A DNA stretch of 64,000 bases, from contig NZ_CP067412.1 of assembly GCF_023375815.1 (NCBI RefSeq), positions 6,448,001 to 6,512,000 on the forward strand. Direction: 5' to 3'. This DNA is from Pseudomonas sp. HS6 (GTDB lineage Bacteria > Pseudomonadota > Gammaproteobacteria > Pseudomonadales > Pseudomonadaceae). This document shows, piece by piece, positions 36,325 through 46,522 of the stretch. A program made the translations under genes and the position numbers. The notes under the pieces were generated by a model. It did no database searches. It worked only from the letters and a program-made list of their open reading frames with translations, and was not told where the DNA came from. How positions within the stretch are numbered: position 1 is the first letter of the stretch; each line of letters starts with the position of its first letter.

Positions 36325-37077
36325 ATACTCCCGCCCGGGTGAGCCCTTGCTCACCCGGCGAATAACCCGCTTACAAATCCCCACGCCGGTCACGCTCAAT
36401 TGCCGTGGCACTTCGGCGCCTGCGCTCTAACCTCCCCCCTGCTTTGGACAGCCCGGAATTTGCACCGCAAGGAAGTCATTTTCGACGATAGCCGCGGAGC
36501 CGATTTACGCGCACCCTTGAATCGCCAACCCAAATAGAACGGGGACGCGCCGCCCCGGCAGCAGTCCTCGCACCAGGAACCTACGGAAGGAGCCTTGTCA
36601 CGGGAAAAGGAAGACACGCCGCCGTATCAGGCCAACTTCATCCCCTCAGATCATTTCAACTACTTCATTAGAAAGTTGCTTCGAGTGAGGCATTCACTCT
36701 TGTTATTCAATTTTGGCCTTTAAACGCCGAAAGGAGCAACTACGCCCCAATAAAACTCAACTTAAAAGTTTTATAAGCCTCGCTCGTACTTGAAAAACGG
36801 CAAACTTAAATTAATTAAAAATATACTTGTTAAGTTGTTTTGCGATGTATTAGTTTTTCTACGCCGGGTTTTGTACTGAACCGACAGACCGGCGAGACCC
36901 AGTAATATGGCCCAGTTCGCAGCCGCCTTCAGCGGTATGCCGTTGTACGTGGGCTTTCAATGAAACTTTAACTTTCATCGAAACGAATGAGGCTACCGCT
37001 CGCCTGGAAACTATATCCAACGTTGTTAGCCATTGATTGAGAAGTCCCTATACCCCTATAAGCCAGAGGCTCGCATC
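36325..37077. other. Long leader region before mgoB
   Basis: A 753-base stretch without a supported gene. A perfect nine-base hairpin (CCGGGTGAG / CTCACCCGG, 36335-36358) follows the GntR stop codon and may end that transcript. From about 36,650 to 36,880 the DNA is clearly AT-rich compared with its surroundings (TTAAATTAATTAAAAATATA), as expected for a promoter or a foreign-DNA silencer target. GGA-containing motifs (GGAAGGAG near 36,586; AAAGGAGC near 36,730) could be RsmA sites, since mgo expression is Gac-controlled in P. syringae. None is proven. Confidence 0.5.
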
Positions 37078-37851
37078 ATGCCAACTAAAGAACAACTCGC
37101 CCAAAAGAAAGCCGAACTCAGCGTTCACCCGATTTTCTCCGAAATCGATTCGCTGTCGGTGTTGCGACGCTTCATGGAGTCCCACGTATTTGCCGTGTGG
37201 GACTTCATGTCGCTGACCAAACGCCTGCAACAGGAACTGACCTGTACCCGCCTGCCGTGGCTGCCGCCGCGCGATCCACACGCCGCGCGGCTGATCAATG
37301 AAATCGTGCTCGGCGAAGAGTCGGACGATCGGCTGTCACACGGGCATTACAGTCACTTCGAGTTGTACCTGGATGCGATGCGCGAAGTCGGTGCGAGCAC
37401 CTCGGCGGTGGAGCGTTTCGTCGCGCTGCAACAGGAAGGCGTGAGCTATGACGTCGCATTGCAAAGCGTCGACGTCGACCCGGCCGCCGCACAGTTCGTC
37501 CGCGACACCTTGCACACTGCGCTGCATGCGCCAGGGCACAGCGTCGCCGCCGCTTTCCTGCATGGCCGCGAGAGTGTGATCCCGACCATGTTTCAGCGCA
37601 TGCTCGATGCCTGGGGCATCGGTGTCGAACAGGCGCCGACCTTCCGTTACTACCTGGAGCGACACATTGAAGTCGACTCCGAAGATCACGGCCCGGCCGC
37701 CGAGCAATTGCTGGAACGCCTGGTCGATGGCGATCCGCAGCGTGAAGCCGAGGTCTACGCCAGCGCCGTCGCCGCCGTGGAAAGCCGCATCGCCCTGTGG
37801 GACGGTCTGCGCCTGAGCATGCGTGAGCCGTTGGCGGAGGTGGCCGAATGA
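37078..37851 (+). CDS. mgoB: Haem-oxygenase-like enzyme MgoB (DUF3050)
   Basis: A 257-residue protein of the DUF3050 haem-oxygenase-like metalloprotein group (PvfA in the pvf naming). The segment [18 protein letters not shown] and the LGEESDD and [12 protein letters not shown] blocks supply acidic and His residues suited to a non-haem di-iron centre. ATG at 37078 has AGAGG upstream; an earlier TTG frame exists but lacks a ribosome site. In the mgo/pvf pathway it acts with the N-oxygenase and the peptide synthetase to make leudiazen-type diazeniumdiolates or pyrazine N-oxides. Its stop overlaps the mgoC start (ATGA). Confidence 0.85.
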   Translation: MPTKEQLAQKKAELSVHPIFSEIDSLSVLRRFMESHVFAVWDFMSLTKRLQQELTCTRLPWLPPRDPHAARLINEIVLGEESDDRLSHGHYSHFELYLDAMREVGASTSAVERFVALQQEGVSYDVALQSVDVDPAAAQFVRDTLHTALHAPGHSVAAAFLHGRESVIPTMFQRMLDAWGIGVEQAPTFRYYLERHIEVDSEDHGPAAEQLLERLVDGDPQREAEVYASAVAAVESRIALWDGLRLSMREPLAEVAE

Positions 37852-38777
37852 ACGCCGCCGACTACCAATCCTTCGCCGACGCCTGGGAAAGCCGCGCCAC
37901 CATCCGCACCCGACCGCGCCGCGTGCTGGAGGACGACGCACGGCTGATCTACCCGCTCAGTCGCCAACCGCTGGTGCTCAGTGAAACCTTCCTGCGCGAA
38001 TGCCCGGAACAACGGGATTTCGCGCTGGTGCAGACGCTGTACAAATTTATCAACGACGTGGTGATTTTCGAGACTGAGATCGTCGACAAGACCGCCCGCA
38101 GCATCGCCAAGAACCGCTTCGCCGTGGCCTTCCCGTTCGCCTGTCGCTACGACGCCATGACCGTCGTCGTGGACGAGGATTACCACGCGCTCGTGGCGAT
38201 GGATTTCATGCAGCAGACCGTGGCCATGACCGGCATCGAGCCCATCGAGTTGCCGAATGAAATCGAACTGAGCCGGGCGATTCCTGCCGCCGTCGAATTG
38301 GCTCCGGAACATCTGCGCAGCGCCGTGGAGCTGATCTGCGTGGCCATCGCCGAGAACACCGTGACTGGCGATGTCGCGGCGTTTGCCCGGGACGACACAG
38401 TCAAGCCGTCGATCAAGGGCCTGATGGCCGACCACTTGCTCGACGAGGGCCGGCACTCGAGTTTCTGGGCGCGGATGGTGCGCATCTACTGGCACACCGC
38501 GAGCGACGCGGATCGCGAATGCATCGCGCAGATCCTGCCGGTGTTCATCGGCCACTACCTGACCAACGACATCCAGAAAGCCTTCGACCTGCGCCTGATC
38601 GATGCCTTGCCGGTCAACGAGGCAACCCGCCACGCGCTGAAGGACGAGATGGCCGGGCTGGCCTTCCCGATCAATCGCCACCACCCGCTGGTGGGCAACA
38701 TCGTGCGGTTTTTCCACAACAGCTCACTGCTCGACACACCGTGCGTACAGCACGCCCTGCGCGACTACCTGGTTTGA
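37848..38777 (+). CDS. mgoC: AurF-like di-iron N-oxygenase MgoC
   Basis: A 309-residue p-aminobenzoate N-oxygenase (AurF) family protein (PvfB). Metal-binding motifs are visible as [22 protein letters not shown] and DEGRHSSFW, giving the Glu/His set for a di-iron site. Family knowledge says it oxidises an amino nitrogen; in mgo/pvf the substrate is the amino-acid-derived unit handled by MgoA. It overlaps mgoB by four bases and mgoA follows after 13 bases, so the four genes form one operon. Confidence 0.9.
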   Translation: MNAADYQSFADAWESRATIRTRPRRVLEDDARLIYPLSRQPLVLSETFLRECPEQRDFALVQTLYKFINDVVIFETEIVDKTARSIAKNRFAVAFPFACRYDAMTVVVDEDYHALVAMDFMQQTVAMTGIEPIELPNEIELSRAIPAAVELAPEHLRSAVELICVAIAENTVTGDVAAFARDDTVKPSIKGLMADHLLDEGRHSSFWARMVRIYWHTASDADRECIAQILPVFIGHYLTNDIQKAFDLRLIDALPVNEATRHALKDEMAGLAFPINRHHPLVGNIVRFFHNSSLLDTPCVQHALRDYLV

Positions 38778-38790
38778 CAAGGAGGCTGAC

Positions 38791-41700
38791 ATGAGACGTC
38801 TCGACATTTTGCTGATGGGCCGCAGCCAGGCCTTGACCGACCTGGCGCAGGAGCTCGAACAACACGGTCATTCATTGCTGACAGAGGCTGCTCCGTCGAT
38901 GGATCTGGTGATCGACGACGGCAGTCTTGCGCCGCAGCGTTACGGCGCGACACCGCACATGATCTTGCGTCTGGGCATCAGCCCGACGGGCGTCGGCGGG
39001 CTGCCGGTGCTCGATCTGCTGTGCCTCTGCAACTCGACACTGCTGAGTCGCGTGCCCATCGCCGATGAACCCTCCGGCAACGGTCAAGCCTTGCGCCAGC
39101 GAACACTCGCGCAGGTGGTGGATGAAGTGGCGCTGCTGGTCAGCCGTTTCTCTCGCGATGCGGAGTATTTCCAGCATGCAGAGACCGCCCGTGCGCCGGA
39201 CTTCGAGCAGGTGGAAAATCTGCTGTTTCTCGATCATCTGGCCTACGTCCATCGCTTCAATGCCACGGCTAATCCGCTGTTGCTGCAACAGGCACAGATC
39301 CCGGTGATAGAGCGGCTGCAACAGAGCCTGATCAAGCATGCCGGACGCCCGGCGCTGCACCTCGCCGAGCAGTCGATCAGCTATCGGCAGTTGCATGATC
39401 ACAGTCGGGCGATCCAGCAAAGGTTACTGGCGATGCTGGAGACACAACCGCAACCTTGGGTGGTGGGGATTTGCCTGCCGAAATGCGACGCGCTGTTTGC
39501 CTCGATCCTGGCAATTCTCGGCAGTGGCGCGGTGTACCTGCCGCTGGAACCGAGCCATCCGCTTCAGCGCCAGCAATACATTCTGGAAAACGCAGGGGCG
39601 GTGTTGCTGCTGCATGACGGCGAACATCCACTGAGCGATTCGATGCCGGGGCTGGACGTCAGTCGCATGAACGCTGCTGACGCAGATCTTTCGCAACCGC
39701 TGATGCGCCAGCGACCGTCGCTCGACTCTCCGTGCATGGCGCTCTACACCTCCGGCACCACCGGGCATCCGAAAGGTGTGCTGCTCAGTCAGGCTAACCT
39801 TGCGCACTTCACCGCGTGGTACGCCGATTACGTGCAGTTGCACGCCGAGAGTCGGGTGTTGCAGTTCTCGTCGCTGAGTTTTGACTCGTCGCTGATCGAC
39901 ATTTTCCCGACCCTGCTCGAAGGCGCGGAACTGGTAGTGCCCGACGACAACCAGCGGCGCGATCCGCTGCAATTGGTGGCGCTGATCCGCCGCCGGCAAC
40001 TGACCCACGCGTTCCTGCCACCGGCGCTGTTGAGCATCCTGCCGTTGGAGCAACTTCAAAGCGTCGGGCAAATCATGACCGGCGGCGATGTGTGCGAGCC
40101 GTTCGTGATCGAGCAACTGACGCGCCATGGCAAGCTGCACAACCTTTACGGCCCTACCGAAGCCACGGTGTTGATCACTGCGCGGCAATTGCAGCCGGGC
40201 GACAGCAACCGCAGCCTCGGCGGGCCGATTGCCAACAGTCAGGTGCTGATCCTCGATGACGACCTGCAACCGGTGGCGGAGCAAACGGTGGGCGAACTGT
40301 TCATCGTCGGCCCGGGCGTATGCCTGGGTTACCTGAACAATCCGCAGCAGACCGCCGAACGCTATCTGAACCTGGAGTTGCCGGACGGCCAGCGTCTGCG
40401 CGCCTACCGCAGCGGCGACATGGCCAAGTGGGGCGAAGACGGCATCGAGCTGTGCGGGCGTCGCGATAATCAGGTGAAGATCCGGGGTTTCCGGGTCGAG
40501 CCGGAAGAGATCGAGCGGTGCCTGCGCGAGAGCCAGTTGTATCGGCAGATCGCCGTGGTGATCGACAGTCAGCGGCGGATTCTGGCGTTCCTCGCCCAGC
40601 CGCAATCAGACGCCGCGCGCGAGTTTTTGAGAGCTCACGCGCAACAGTTCCTGCCCGACTACATGCAACCGGTGGCGTGGACGGAACTGCCGAACATGCC
40701 GTTCGCCGCCAACGGCAAAGTCGACCGCAAGGCCTTGCTGGAATTGCCGGTGAGCGTGCAAGACAGCGGCCCCAAATGCCTGCCGGCCAACGCCGATGAA
40801 GCGCTGCTGCTGGAGATCTGGGGCGAGTTGCTGGAGCTGCCGACCAGCGACATTTCCACCGACGAAAGCTTCTTCAATCTCGGCGGTCACTCGATTCTGC
40901 TGTCGCGCATGCTCCTGCGACTGCGGGAGGAGTTCGGCCGCAGCATTTCGATCAACCGCTTCATCGAACTGCCAACCATCATCAAGCTCGCCACGCTGGT
41001 TCGCGGCACCGATGACAGCGCGGTGCTCAGCGCCCAGGCAATGGCCGACGCCGAGCGACCGCTGGACATCGAGCCGTTACCGATCAGCCGCATGGGCGAT
41101 GTGCACAAGGTGATCGTCACCGGCGCCAACAGTTTTGTCGGCGTGCACATCGTCGAGGCGTTGCTGGGTTGGGGCGCCAGCGAGGTGGCGTGCCTGGTGC
41201 GCGATGGCGGCGGGCAAACGGCGGCGCAGCGCTTTGCCCAATCGTTGCGAGAGAACCGGCTGGAGCATCTGGACCTGAGTCGGGTGCGAGTCTATTCGGC
41301 GGACATCACCCAGCCGCAACTGGGCCTGGCCGATGACGATTTCGAGCGACTGGATCGCGAGTTCGGCGCGCTGGTGCACAACGCCGCCAACGTCAATCAC
41401 GTCCTCGACTACGAGTCGCTGGCGGCGGACAACGTCGAGCCGATTTTCGAACTGCTGCGGCTGTGCGAAGGGCGCAGCAAAAAGGTGTTCAATTTCGTCT
41501 CGACGCTGTCGGCCTCCAGCACCGTCGACGACGCAGGCCGGGTGCTGGAATTGCCCGCCGCACCGACGCCGCCGATCTACATCCGCAACGGCTACAACCT
41601 GTCGAAATGGGTTGGCGAACGCATCCTCGAACGGGCCCGGGAACGTCGAGTACGGGTCAATCTGTATCGGCCCGGCAACATCAGTTTCAACAGCCTCAGC

Positions 41701-42180
41701 GGCGTCTGCCAGCCGCACAAGAACCGTTTGATGCTGATGCTCAAGGGCTCGATCCAGCTCGGCCAGGTCCCGGCCTTCGCGCTGAATTTCGACCTGATGC
41801 CGGTGGATTTCCTCGCCCGTTTCATCGCCTTCCACGCCAGCCGTTATTCGCCCGAACGGGCGGTGTTCAACCTGCATAACCCGGAGCCCTTGAGCTGGGA
41901 TGCCTACGTCGCGTCGTTTCGCGAAACCGGCAGCGAATTTTCGCTGGTTAGCGTCGCCGACTGGCAGCAGCAACTGGGCCGGGTCGATGCCGACAACGCG
42001 CTGTTCGGCGTGCTCGGTTTCTACCTCAACGGCTTCGAGGAAGACATCGGCGACATCTCCCTGATCGGCCACTCCAACGCCCAGGCCGGTGTGCAGCAGA
42101 TGGGCGCGCACTATCCGGAAAAATCCCCGGCGCTACTGCGTCGCGGCTGCGACTACCTGAAAGAAATCAACTTCATCTGA
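38791..42180 (+). CDS. mgoA: Nonribosomal peptide synthetase MgoA (A-PCP-reductase)
   Basis: A single-module synthetase of 1129 residues with a perfect AAGGAGG ribosome site. An N-terminal region (1-160) of unclear fold precedes the adenylation domain (about 170-650; LYTSGTTGHPKGV, NLYGPTEATV, DNQVKIRGFRVEPEEIE, NGKVDRKALL). The carrier domain has LGGHSI with the phosphopantetheine Ser at 701. The thioester reductase (about 770-1129) has VTGANSFVG and the catalytic YNLSK. The product is released as an aldehyde or alcohol. Size and architecture match MgoA/PvfC of P. syringae and P. entomophila, which activate leucine or valine. The amino acid used here is not read from sequence. Confidence 0.92.
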   Translation: MRRLDILLMGRSQALTDLAQELEQHGHSLLTEAAPSMDLVIDDGSLAPQRYGATPHMILRLGISPTGVGGLPVLDLLCLCNSTLLSRVPIADEPSGNGQALRQRTLAQVVDEVALLVSRFSRDAEYFQHAETARAPDFEQVENLLFLDHLAYVHRFNATANPLLLQQAQIPVIERLQQSLIKHAGRPALHLAEQSISYRQLHDHSRAIQQRLLAMLETQPQPWVVGICLPKCDALFASILAILGSGAVYLPLEPSHPLQRQQYILENAGAVLLLHDGEHPLSDSMPGLDVSRMNAADADLSQPLMRQRPSLDSPCMALYTSGTTGHPKGVLLSQANLAHFTAWYADYVQLHAESRVLQFSSLSFDSSLIDIFPTLLEGAELVVPDDNQRRDPLQLVALIRRRQLTHAFLPPALLSILPLEQLQSVGQIMTGGDVCEPFVIEQLTRHGKLHNLYGPTEATVLITARQLQPGDSNRSLGGPIANSQVLILDDDLQPVAEQTVGELFIVGPGVCLGYLNNPQQTAERYLNLELPDGQRLRAYRSGDMAKWGEDGIELCGRRDNQVKIRGFRVEPEEIERCLRESQLYRQIAVVIDSQRRILAFLAQPQSDAAREFLRAHAQQFLPDYMQPVAWTELPNMPFAANGKVDRKALLELPVSVQDSGPKCLPANADEALLLEIWGELLELPTSDISTDESFFNLGGHSILLSRMLLRLREEFGRSISINRFIELPTIIKLATLVRGTDDSAVLSAQAMADAERPLDIEPLPISRMGDVHKVIVTGANSFVGVHIVEALLGWGASEVACLVRDGGGQTAAQRFAQSLRENRLEHLDLSRVRVYSADITQPQLGLADDDFERLDREFGALVHNAANVNHVLDYESLAADNVEPIFELLRLCEGRSKKVFNFVSTLSASSTVDDAGRVLELPAAPTPPIYIRNGYNLSKWVGERILERARERRVRVNLYRPGNISFNSLSGVCQPHKNRLMLMLKGSIQLGQVPAFALNFDLMPVDFLARFIAFHASRYSPERAVFNLHNPEPLSWDAYVASFRETGSEFSLVSVADWQQQLGRVDADNALFGVLGFYLNGFEEDIGDISLIGHSNAQAGVQQMGAHYPEKSPALLRRGCDYLKEINFI

Positions 42181-42203
42181 CTCATCAACCAAGGAGCAAC
42201 ACC

Positions 42204-42671
42204 ATGAGCAATCTTCAACCCGACACCCTGATCAAAAACCCTCACGGCTGCCACGTCGTGTCTTCGGTGGAAGTGCCGGTGGATGCCAAACAAGTGTGGG
42301 CGGTGGTCGGCAAATTCGACGGTTTCGACCGTTTCATTCCGGCGTTGTCGCACATCGAGATGACCGGTGAAGGCGTGTCTTCGCTGCGCAAGAAATTCTT
42401 CAAGGATGGCAACGTGGTGGTCGAGCAACTCAACTCCCGGGACGACCAGGCGCTGAGCATGACCTGGACCACGATCTATAACACCCTGGGCGTGGCCAAC
42501 CTTTGGGCGGCGATGAATGTGGAATCGCTGGGCGCGGGCAAGTCGCGGGCAACCTGGACGATCATCGCCGAGCCGGCCAGCGGCGGCCCCGAGGCGCTGC
42601 CGGGGTTCAAGGATTTCGTGCAGGGGTTTGCCGATGATGCGATGGGCAATGTGCTGAAGCTGTTTGTGTAA
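42204..42671 (+). CDS. mgoD: SRPBCC-fold protein MgoD
   Basis: A 155-residue START/polyketide-cyclase-like protein (PvfD) with the SRPBCC opening SSVEVPVDAKQVWAVVGKFDGFDRFIP. The fold forms a deep hydrophobic ligand pocket. Its exact step in the mgo pathway is not known to me. An AAGGAG ribosome site lies before ATG, 23 bases after mgoA. It is the last gene of mgoBCAD. Confidence 0.88.
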   Translation: MSNLQPDTLIKNPHGCHVVSSVEVPVDAKQVWAVVGKFDGFDRFIPALSHIEMTGEGVSSLRKKFFKDGNVVVEQLNSRDDQALSMTWTTIYNTLGVANLWAAMNVESLGAGKSRATWTIIAEPASGGPEALPGFKDFVQGFADDAMGNVLKLFV

Positions 42672-42677
42672 GGCATG

Positions 42678-42719
42678 AAAAAGCCCGCTGCGGATCACTC
42701 CGCAGCGGGCTGTTTTTTG
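42678..42719. terminator. Bidirectional terminator, mgoD and chemoreceptor
   Basis: AAAAAGCCCGCTGCGGA and TCCGCAGCGGGC form a twelve-base GC stem flanked by A-run and T-run. It serves the mgo operon on one strand and the convergent chemoreceptor gene on the other. Confidence 0.95.
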
Positions 42720-42730
42720 ACCGCAAGCGA

Positions 42731-44611
42731 TCAGATCTTGAAGCTGTCGACCAGTTGTTTCAAACGGTTGGCCTGCTGCGACAACGCATCGCAATCCTTC
42801 AGCGTTTCATTGAGGTTGGCCACGCTTTGCTGGTTCAGCAGGTTGATCTGGTTGACGTCGACGTTGAGGGTTTCCACCACCGCAGTCTGCTCTTCGGTAG
42901 CGGCTGCCACCGACTGGTTCATGCCGTCGATTTCGCCGATACGCTGGGTCACGCTGACCAGACGCAGACCGGCCTGGTTCGCCACTTCAACGCTCTCTTC
43001 GCTGGACGCCTGACTGGCGTTCATGGTGGTCACCGCTTCGCGGGAGCCGACCTGCAGCGAGGTGATCATCTTGTGGATCTCTTCCGCCGATTCCTGGGTG
43101 CGGTGAGCGAGGTTGCGCACCTCGTCCGCCACCACCGCAAAACCGCGTCCGGCTTCACCGGCACGGGCCGCCTCGATGGCCGCGTTGAGCGCCAGCAGGT
43201 TCGTCTGCTGGGAGATGCCTTTGATCACGTCGAGAATGTGGCCGATGTTGTCGGTGCTCGCATTCAGGGTTTCGATCTGGGTGCACGACAGGCTGATCTT
43301 CTGCGACAGCTCGGTCATCGCCTGAATCGTCTGCTCGACCACCTGACGACCGTCATCGGCCTGCTCGCTCGCGCCGCTGGCGTGTTGCGAAGCATCGGCG
43401 GCGTTGCGGGCGATTTCCTGGGTGGCGGCGCCCAACTCGTTGATCGCGGCAGCGACGCTATTGGTGCGCGCACTTTGCTCGTCGGAACCGATGATCGAGG
43501 CGTTGGACGATGCCATGACCCGTTGCGATAGGTCGTGTACGTGTCGAGTCGCGGAGGACACTTCGGAAATGGATGCGTGAATCCGCTCGACGAACTGGTT
43601 GAACGAACTGCCCAGCTCGCCGAACTCGTCTTTGCTTTCCACTACCAGACGGCGAGTCAGGTCACCTTCACCCTGAGCGATGTCCTGCATCGCGCGGCCC
43701 ATGGTGATCAGAGGACGCATCAGCACGGTGATCAACAGGCTCAGGAACACCGCAATCGCACCCACTGCGACGAACATTGCGATCAGTGCCGAGGTACGGA
43801 ACTGGCTGAGTGCGGCGTAAGCCTTGTCGCGATCGATCGACAGACCGATGTACCACTCGGCATTCGGCAGACCGCTGACCGGGGTGAACGACAGGATGCG
43901 TTCCTGACCGTTGAGCACCACGTTCTGGTTGCCCTTCTGGATACGCACATCGGCGTTCGGGTAGATGTCCTTGAGGTTCTTCATCACCTGGTCTTTGTCC
44001 GGGCTGACGATCACCTGACCGTCACCGCTGACCAGGAACGCGTGACCCAGGCCACCGAAGTCCACCGAGTTGATGATCTTCACCAGGGTTTCCAGGCTCA
44101 GGTCACCGCCCACTACACCGAGCAGCTCGCCGTTCTTTTTCACCGGCATGGCGATGGTCACTACCAGACCGCCGACAGCGGCCATATATGGCGGGGTCAG
44201 CATGGTCTGGTCAGCGGCCACGGCCTGCTTGTACCAAGGGCGCTGACGCGGGTCGTAGCCATCCGGCATCTTCGCGTCCGGACGCTGGGTGAACACACCG
44301 TTGGCTTGGCCGACGTAGGTGAACTGGAAGTTCGAGGTGAAGGCCGGTTGATCGACCAGCCCCGGGAAATCGGCGTTCTTGCCCTGATGAGCGACGTTCT
44401 GCGCGAGGTTTTCCAGCACCAGGATCCGCCCGCTCATCCAGTTCTGCACACTGCTGGCGGTCAGGTCGCCGGCCTGCTGGACGGAGGACTGTAGGTTCTG
44501 GCGAATGGTGTTTCGCTGCAGATAGTCGTTGTACAAAGTGAACAGCGCGAACGCCAGGACCACGACGCCCGAGGCGGCCAACAGGATTTTATGGCTGAAC
44601 TTGAGATTCAT
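42731..44611 (-). CDS. Methyl-accepting chemotaxis protein, dCache type
   Basis: A 626-residue chemoreceptor: TM1 (about 7-28), double-Cache periplasmic domain (30-275), TM2 (about 280-305), HAMP, and a signalling domain with the invariant hairpin tip ([20 protein letters not shown]). The start MNLKFSHK is chosen because the upstream frame is not protein-like. In the ligand pocket, [11 protein letters not shown] and GGDLSLE match the amino-acid motif of PctA-type receptors, but the PPYMAAVGG segment lacks the Asp usually seen two residues after that Tyr. The ligand may therefore differ from an alpha-amino acid. Confidence 0.92.
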   Translation of the reverse strand: MNLKFSHKILLAASGVVVLAFALFTLYNDYLQRNTIRQNLQSSVQQAGDLTASSVQNWMSGRILVLENLAQNVAHQGKNADFPGLVDQPAFTSNFQFTYVGQANGVFTQRPDAKMPDGYDPRQRPWYKQAVAADQTMLTPPYMAAVGGLVVTIAMPVKKNGELLGVVGGDLSLETLVKIINSVDFGGLGHAFLVSGDGQVIVSPDKDQVMKNLKDIYPNADVRIQKGNQNVVLNGQERILSFTPVSGLPNAEWYIGLSIDRDKAYAALSQFRTSALIAMFVAVGAIAVFLSLLITVLMRPLITMGRAMQDIAQGEGDLTRRLVVESKDEFGELGSSFNQFVERIHASISEVSSATRHVHDLSQRVMASSNASIIGSDEQSARTNSVAAAINELGAATQEIARNAADASQHASGASEQADDGRQVVEQTIQAMTELSQKISLSCTQIETLNASTDNIGHILDVIKGISQQTNLLALNAAIEAARAGEAGRGFAVVADEVRNLAHRTQESAEEIHKMITSLQVGSREAVTTMNASQASSEESVEVANQAGLRLVSVTQRIGEIDGMNQSVAAATEEQTAVVETLNVDVNQINLLNQQSVANLNETLKDCDALSQQANRLKQLVDSFKI

Positions 44612-44922
44612 TTCATGGGACTTCTTATGCCAAAAGTGGGGATGCGTTCCGGATGCAACATTCCATGTACAGCGCAGGCAGCGTTCTGATGGCCGCTCTA
44701 CTTTGGTGCACGCATGTCTCACCAGTCTGTCGGCACGTTTCGGAGAAAACTTAGCGCTTTGTAGGAAATGGACGGCATTTCTGCCAGATTCCCGCCGAAC
44801 GGCGTGCCAGAGCGTTTACCTGTGATTTTTTGATGTCTGTTTCGTTGCGCCGGTTGCAAATTCTGTAACCCTTGATGACAATGCGACTAATTATCATTTG
44901 TGACGTTCGGGCTGTCGCGTTC
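44612..44922. promoter_or_regulatory. Divergent control region, chemoreceptor/sigma factor
   Basis: A 311-base gap between divergent genes. The part next to the sigma factor gene holds a probable Fur site (44,883-44,901). I see nothing else with a clear function. Confidence 0.5.
44883..44901 (+). promoter_or_regulatory. Probable Fur box
   Basis: GCGACTAATTATCATTTGT agrees at 11 of 19 positions with the Fur consensus GATAATGATAATCATTATC, including an unbroken ATCATT core. It lies 22 bases before the sigma factor start, where iron repression of fecI-type genes usually acts. Confidence 0.6.
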
Positions 44923-45423
44923 ATGTCATCACCTGAGTTTGCAGTACAGGCGCTTTACAGTCGTCATCACGGCTGGCTCAACGGCTGGTTGCGCGCGCGG
45001 CTGGGCAATGCGGCCGATGCGGCGGATCTGGCCCAGGACACTTTCGTTCGCCTGCTGCAACGCACCGAGCGTCTGGAACTCAAGGCACCTCGCGCGTTTC
45101 TGCGCACCATCGCTCGCGGCCTGGTCATCGACCATTGGCGACGCGAGGAAATCGAACGCGCCTACCTGGAAACCATCGCCCACTTGCCCGAAGCCGAGAC
45201 ACCCAGTGCCGAATCCCGCGCACTGGTGATCGAGCTGCTGGAAAGCATTGCCCGCATGCTTGAAGGACTGAAGCCAAAAGTACGTCAGGCGTTTCTGCTG
45301 GCACAGTGCGAAGGTTTGACCCACCAGCAGATTGCCGAACAGATGGGCCTGTCGTTGCGCTCGGTGGAACGCTACGTCGCCGATGCGCTGTATCACTGTT
45401 ACGTGCTGCGGTACGAAAGCTGA
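44923..45423 (+). CDS. foxI: ECF iron-starvation sigma factor, FoxI-like
   Basis: A 166-residue group IV sigma factor. Region 2 is seen as DLAQDTFVRLLQRTE and region 4 as GLTHQQIAEQMGLSLRSVERYVADAL. ATG at 44923 gives the usual length; the frame upstream runs through the Fur site. Its stop overlaps the ATG of the anti-sigma gene (TGATG). The gene order sigma, FecR, STN-receptor, PepSY protein is that of foxIRAB of P. aeruginosa, the basis for the symbol. Other FecI systems share most of this order. Confidence 0.8.
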   Translation: MSSPEFAVQALYSRHHGWLNGWLRARLGNAADAADLAQDTFVRLLQRTERLELKAPRAFLRTIARGLVIDHWRREEIERAYLETIAHLPEAETPSAESRALVIELLESIARMLEGLKPKVRQAFLLAQCEGLTHQQIAEQMGLSLRSVERYVADALYHCYVLRYES

Positions 45424-46436
45424 TGCCGGTGGATAACGTGTCACTCGCCCGTAGCGCCGAGCCACCGCAACAAGTGGTCAAACAGGCGATCCACTGGCTG
45501 CTGCGCCTGCGCAATAACCACGGCAATCCGCGCCTGAACCACCAATGCGAGCAGTGGCGCGCCGAACACCACGATCACGAACTGGCCTGGCAACGGGTGC
45601 AGTCGTTGCAAAGTGAGCTGACCCGAAATCTGCGCGCCGTTCCGGGTGCGCAAGTGGCATTCAACACACTGGAAAACAGTGCGCAGGGCCTGGGTCGCCG
45701 TCAGGCGTTGAAGCTGCTGTCCGGCGCGTTGTTGATGGGCTCCGCCGCGTGGCTGGCCAGAGACACGTCTGCCTGGCAGCAGTGGAGCGCCGATTACGCG
45801 ACCGCCACCGGCGAGCGCCGCGGATTCCAGTTACCCGATGGCACGCGGATCGAACTGAACACAGCCAGCGCCGTGGACCTCGATTACACGGCGCAACAGC
45901 GGCTGATCAAACTGACGCGGGGCGAGATCATCGTGACCTGCGGTGTTGCAGATGAAAGTTCGTCAAATGACAGACCGCTTCGAGTGCAAAGTCGTCATGG
46001 CACCTATGAGCCGTTCAACGCGCGGTTCATCCTGCGTCAGGAAGGCGATTGCACACGTCTGAGCGTCACCAATGGCCGGGTCGCAATTCATTCGCCACGG
46101 GCGAGCGATGGCACTTCCACCGAGGTGCTTGCCGGCCAGAGTTATCTGATCGACCACCAACAGGCGCGTCCCGCTCCGCCGCTGGACATGGATGCCGGCG
46201 CCTGGGTCGACGGGCTTATCGTGACGCGCAACATGCGCCTGGGCGATTTCCTCAATGAGGTTGGCCGCTATCGTCAGGGCTTCCTGAATTGCTCCCCGCA
46301 GGTGGCGGATCTGCGCTTGTCCGGCGTGTTCCGCCTCGATGACACCGACAAATTGCTCGCGATTTTGCCGCAAACCCTGCCGGTGCAATTGCGCTATCGC
46401 ACCCGCTGGTGGGTAACGCTGGAACGAGCAGTCTGA
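45423..46436 (+). CDS. foxR: FecR-type anti-sigma regulator, FoxR-like
   Basis: A 337-residue inner-membrane protein. The N-terminal cytoplasmic part (about 1-85) with AIHWLLRLRNNHGNP and HELAWQRVQSLQ binds the sigma factor. One membrane segment follows (ALKLLSGALLMGSAAWLA). The periplasmic FecR domain (about 120-337; FQLPDGTRIELNTASAVDLDY) would contact the receptor's signalling domain. It overlaps the sigma gene by one base. Confidence 0.85.
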   Translation: MPVDNVSLARSAEPPQQVVKQAIHWLLRLRNNHGNPRLNHQCEQWRAEHHDHELAWQRVQSLQSELTRNLRAVPGAQVAFNTLENSAQGLGRRQALKLLSGALLMGSAAWLARDTSAWQQWSADYATATGERRGFQLPDGTRIELNTASAVDLDYTAQQRLIKLTRGEIIVTCGVADESSSNDRPLRVQSRHGTYEPFNARFILRQEGDCTRLSVTNGRVAIHSPRASDGTSTEVLAGQSYLIDHQQARPAPPLDMDAGAWVDGLIVTRNMRLGDFLNEVGRYRQGFLNCSPQVADLRLSGVFRLDDTDKLLAILPQTLPVQLRYRTRWWVTLERAV

Positions 46437-46522
46437 ATTTTTTTGGCGGGTTTTCGTGGCAAGGCCGGCTTAGTCAGTAAGCACTTCAATTCAGCCTTCG
46501 CGACTTGCAACGGAAACCTACA

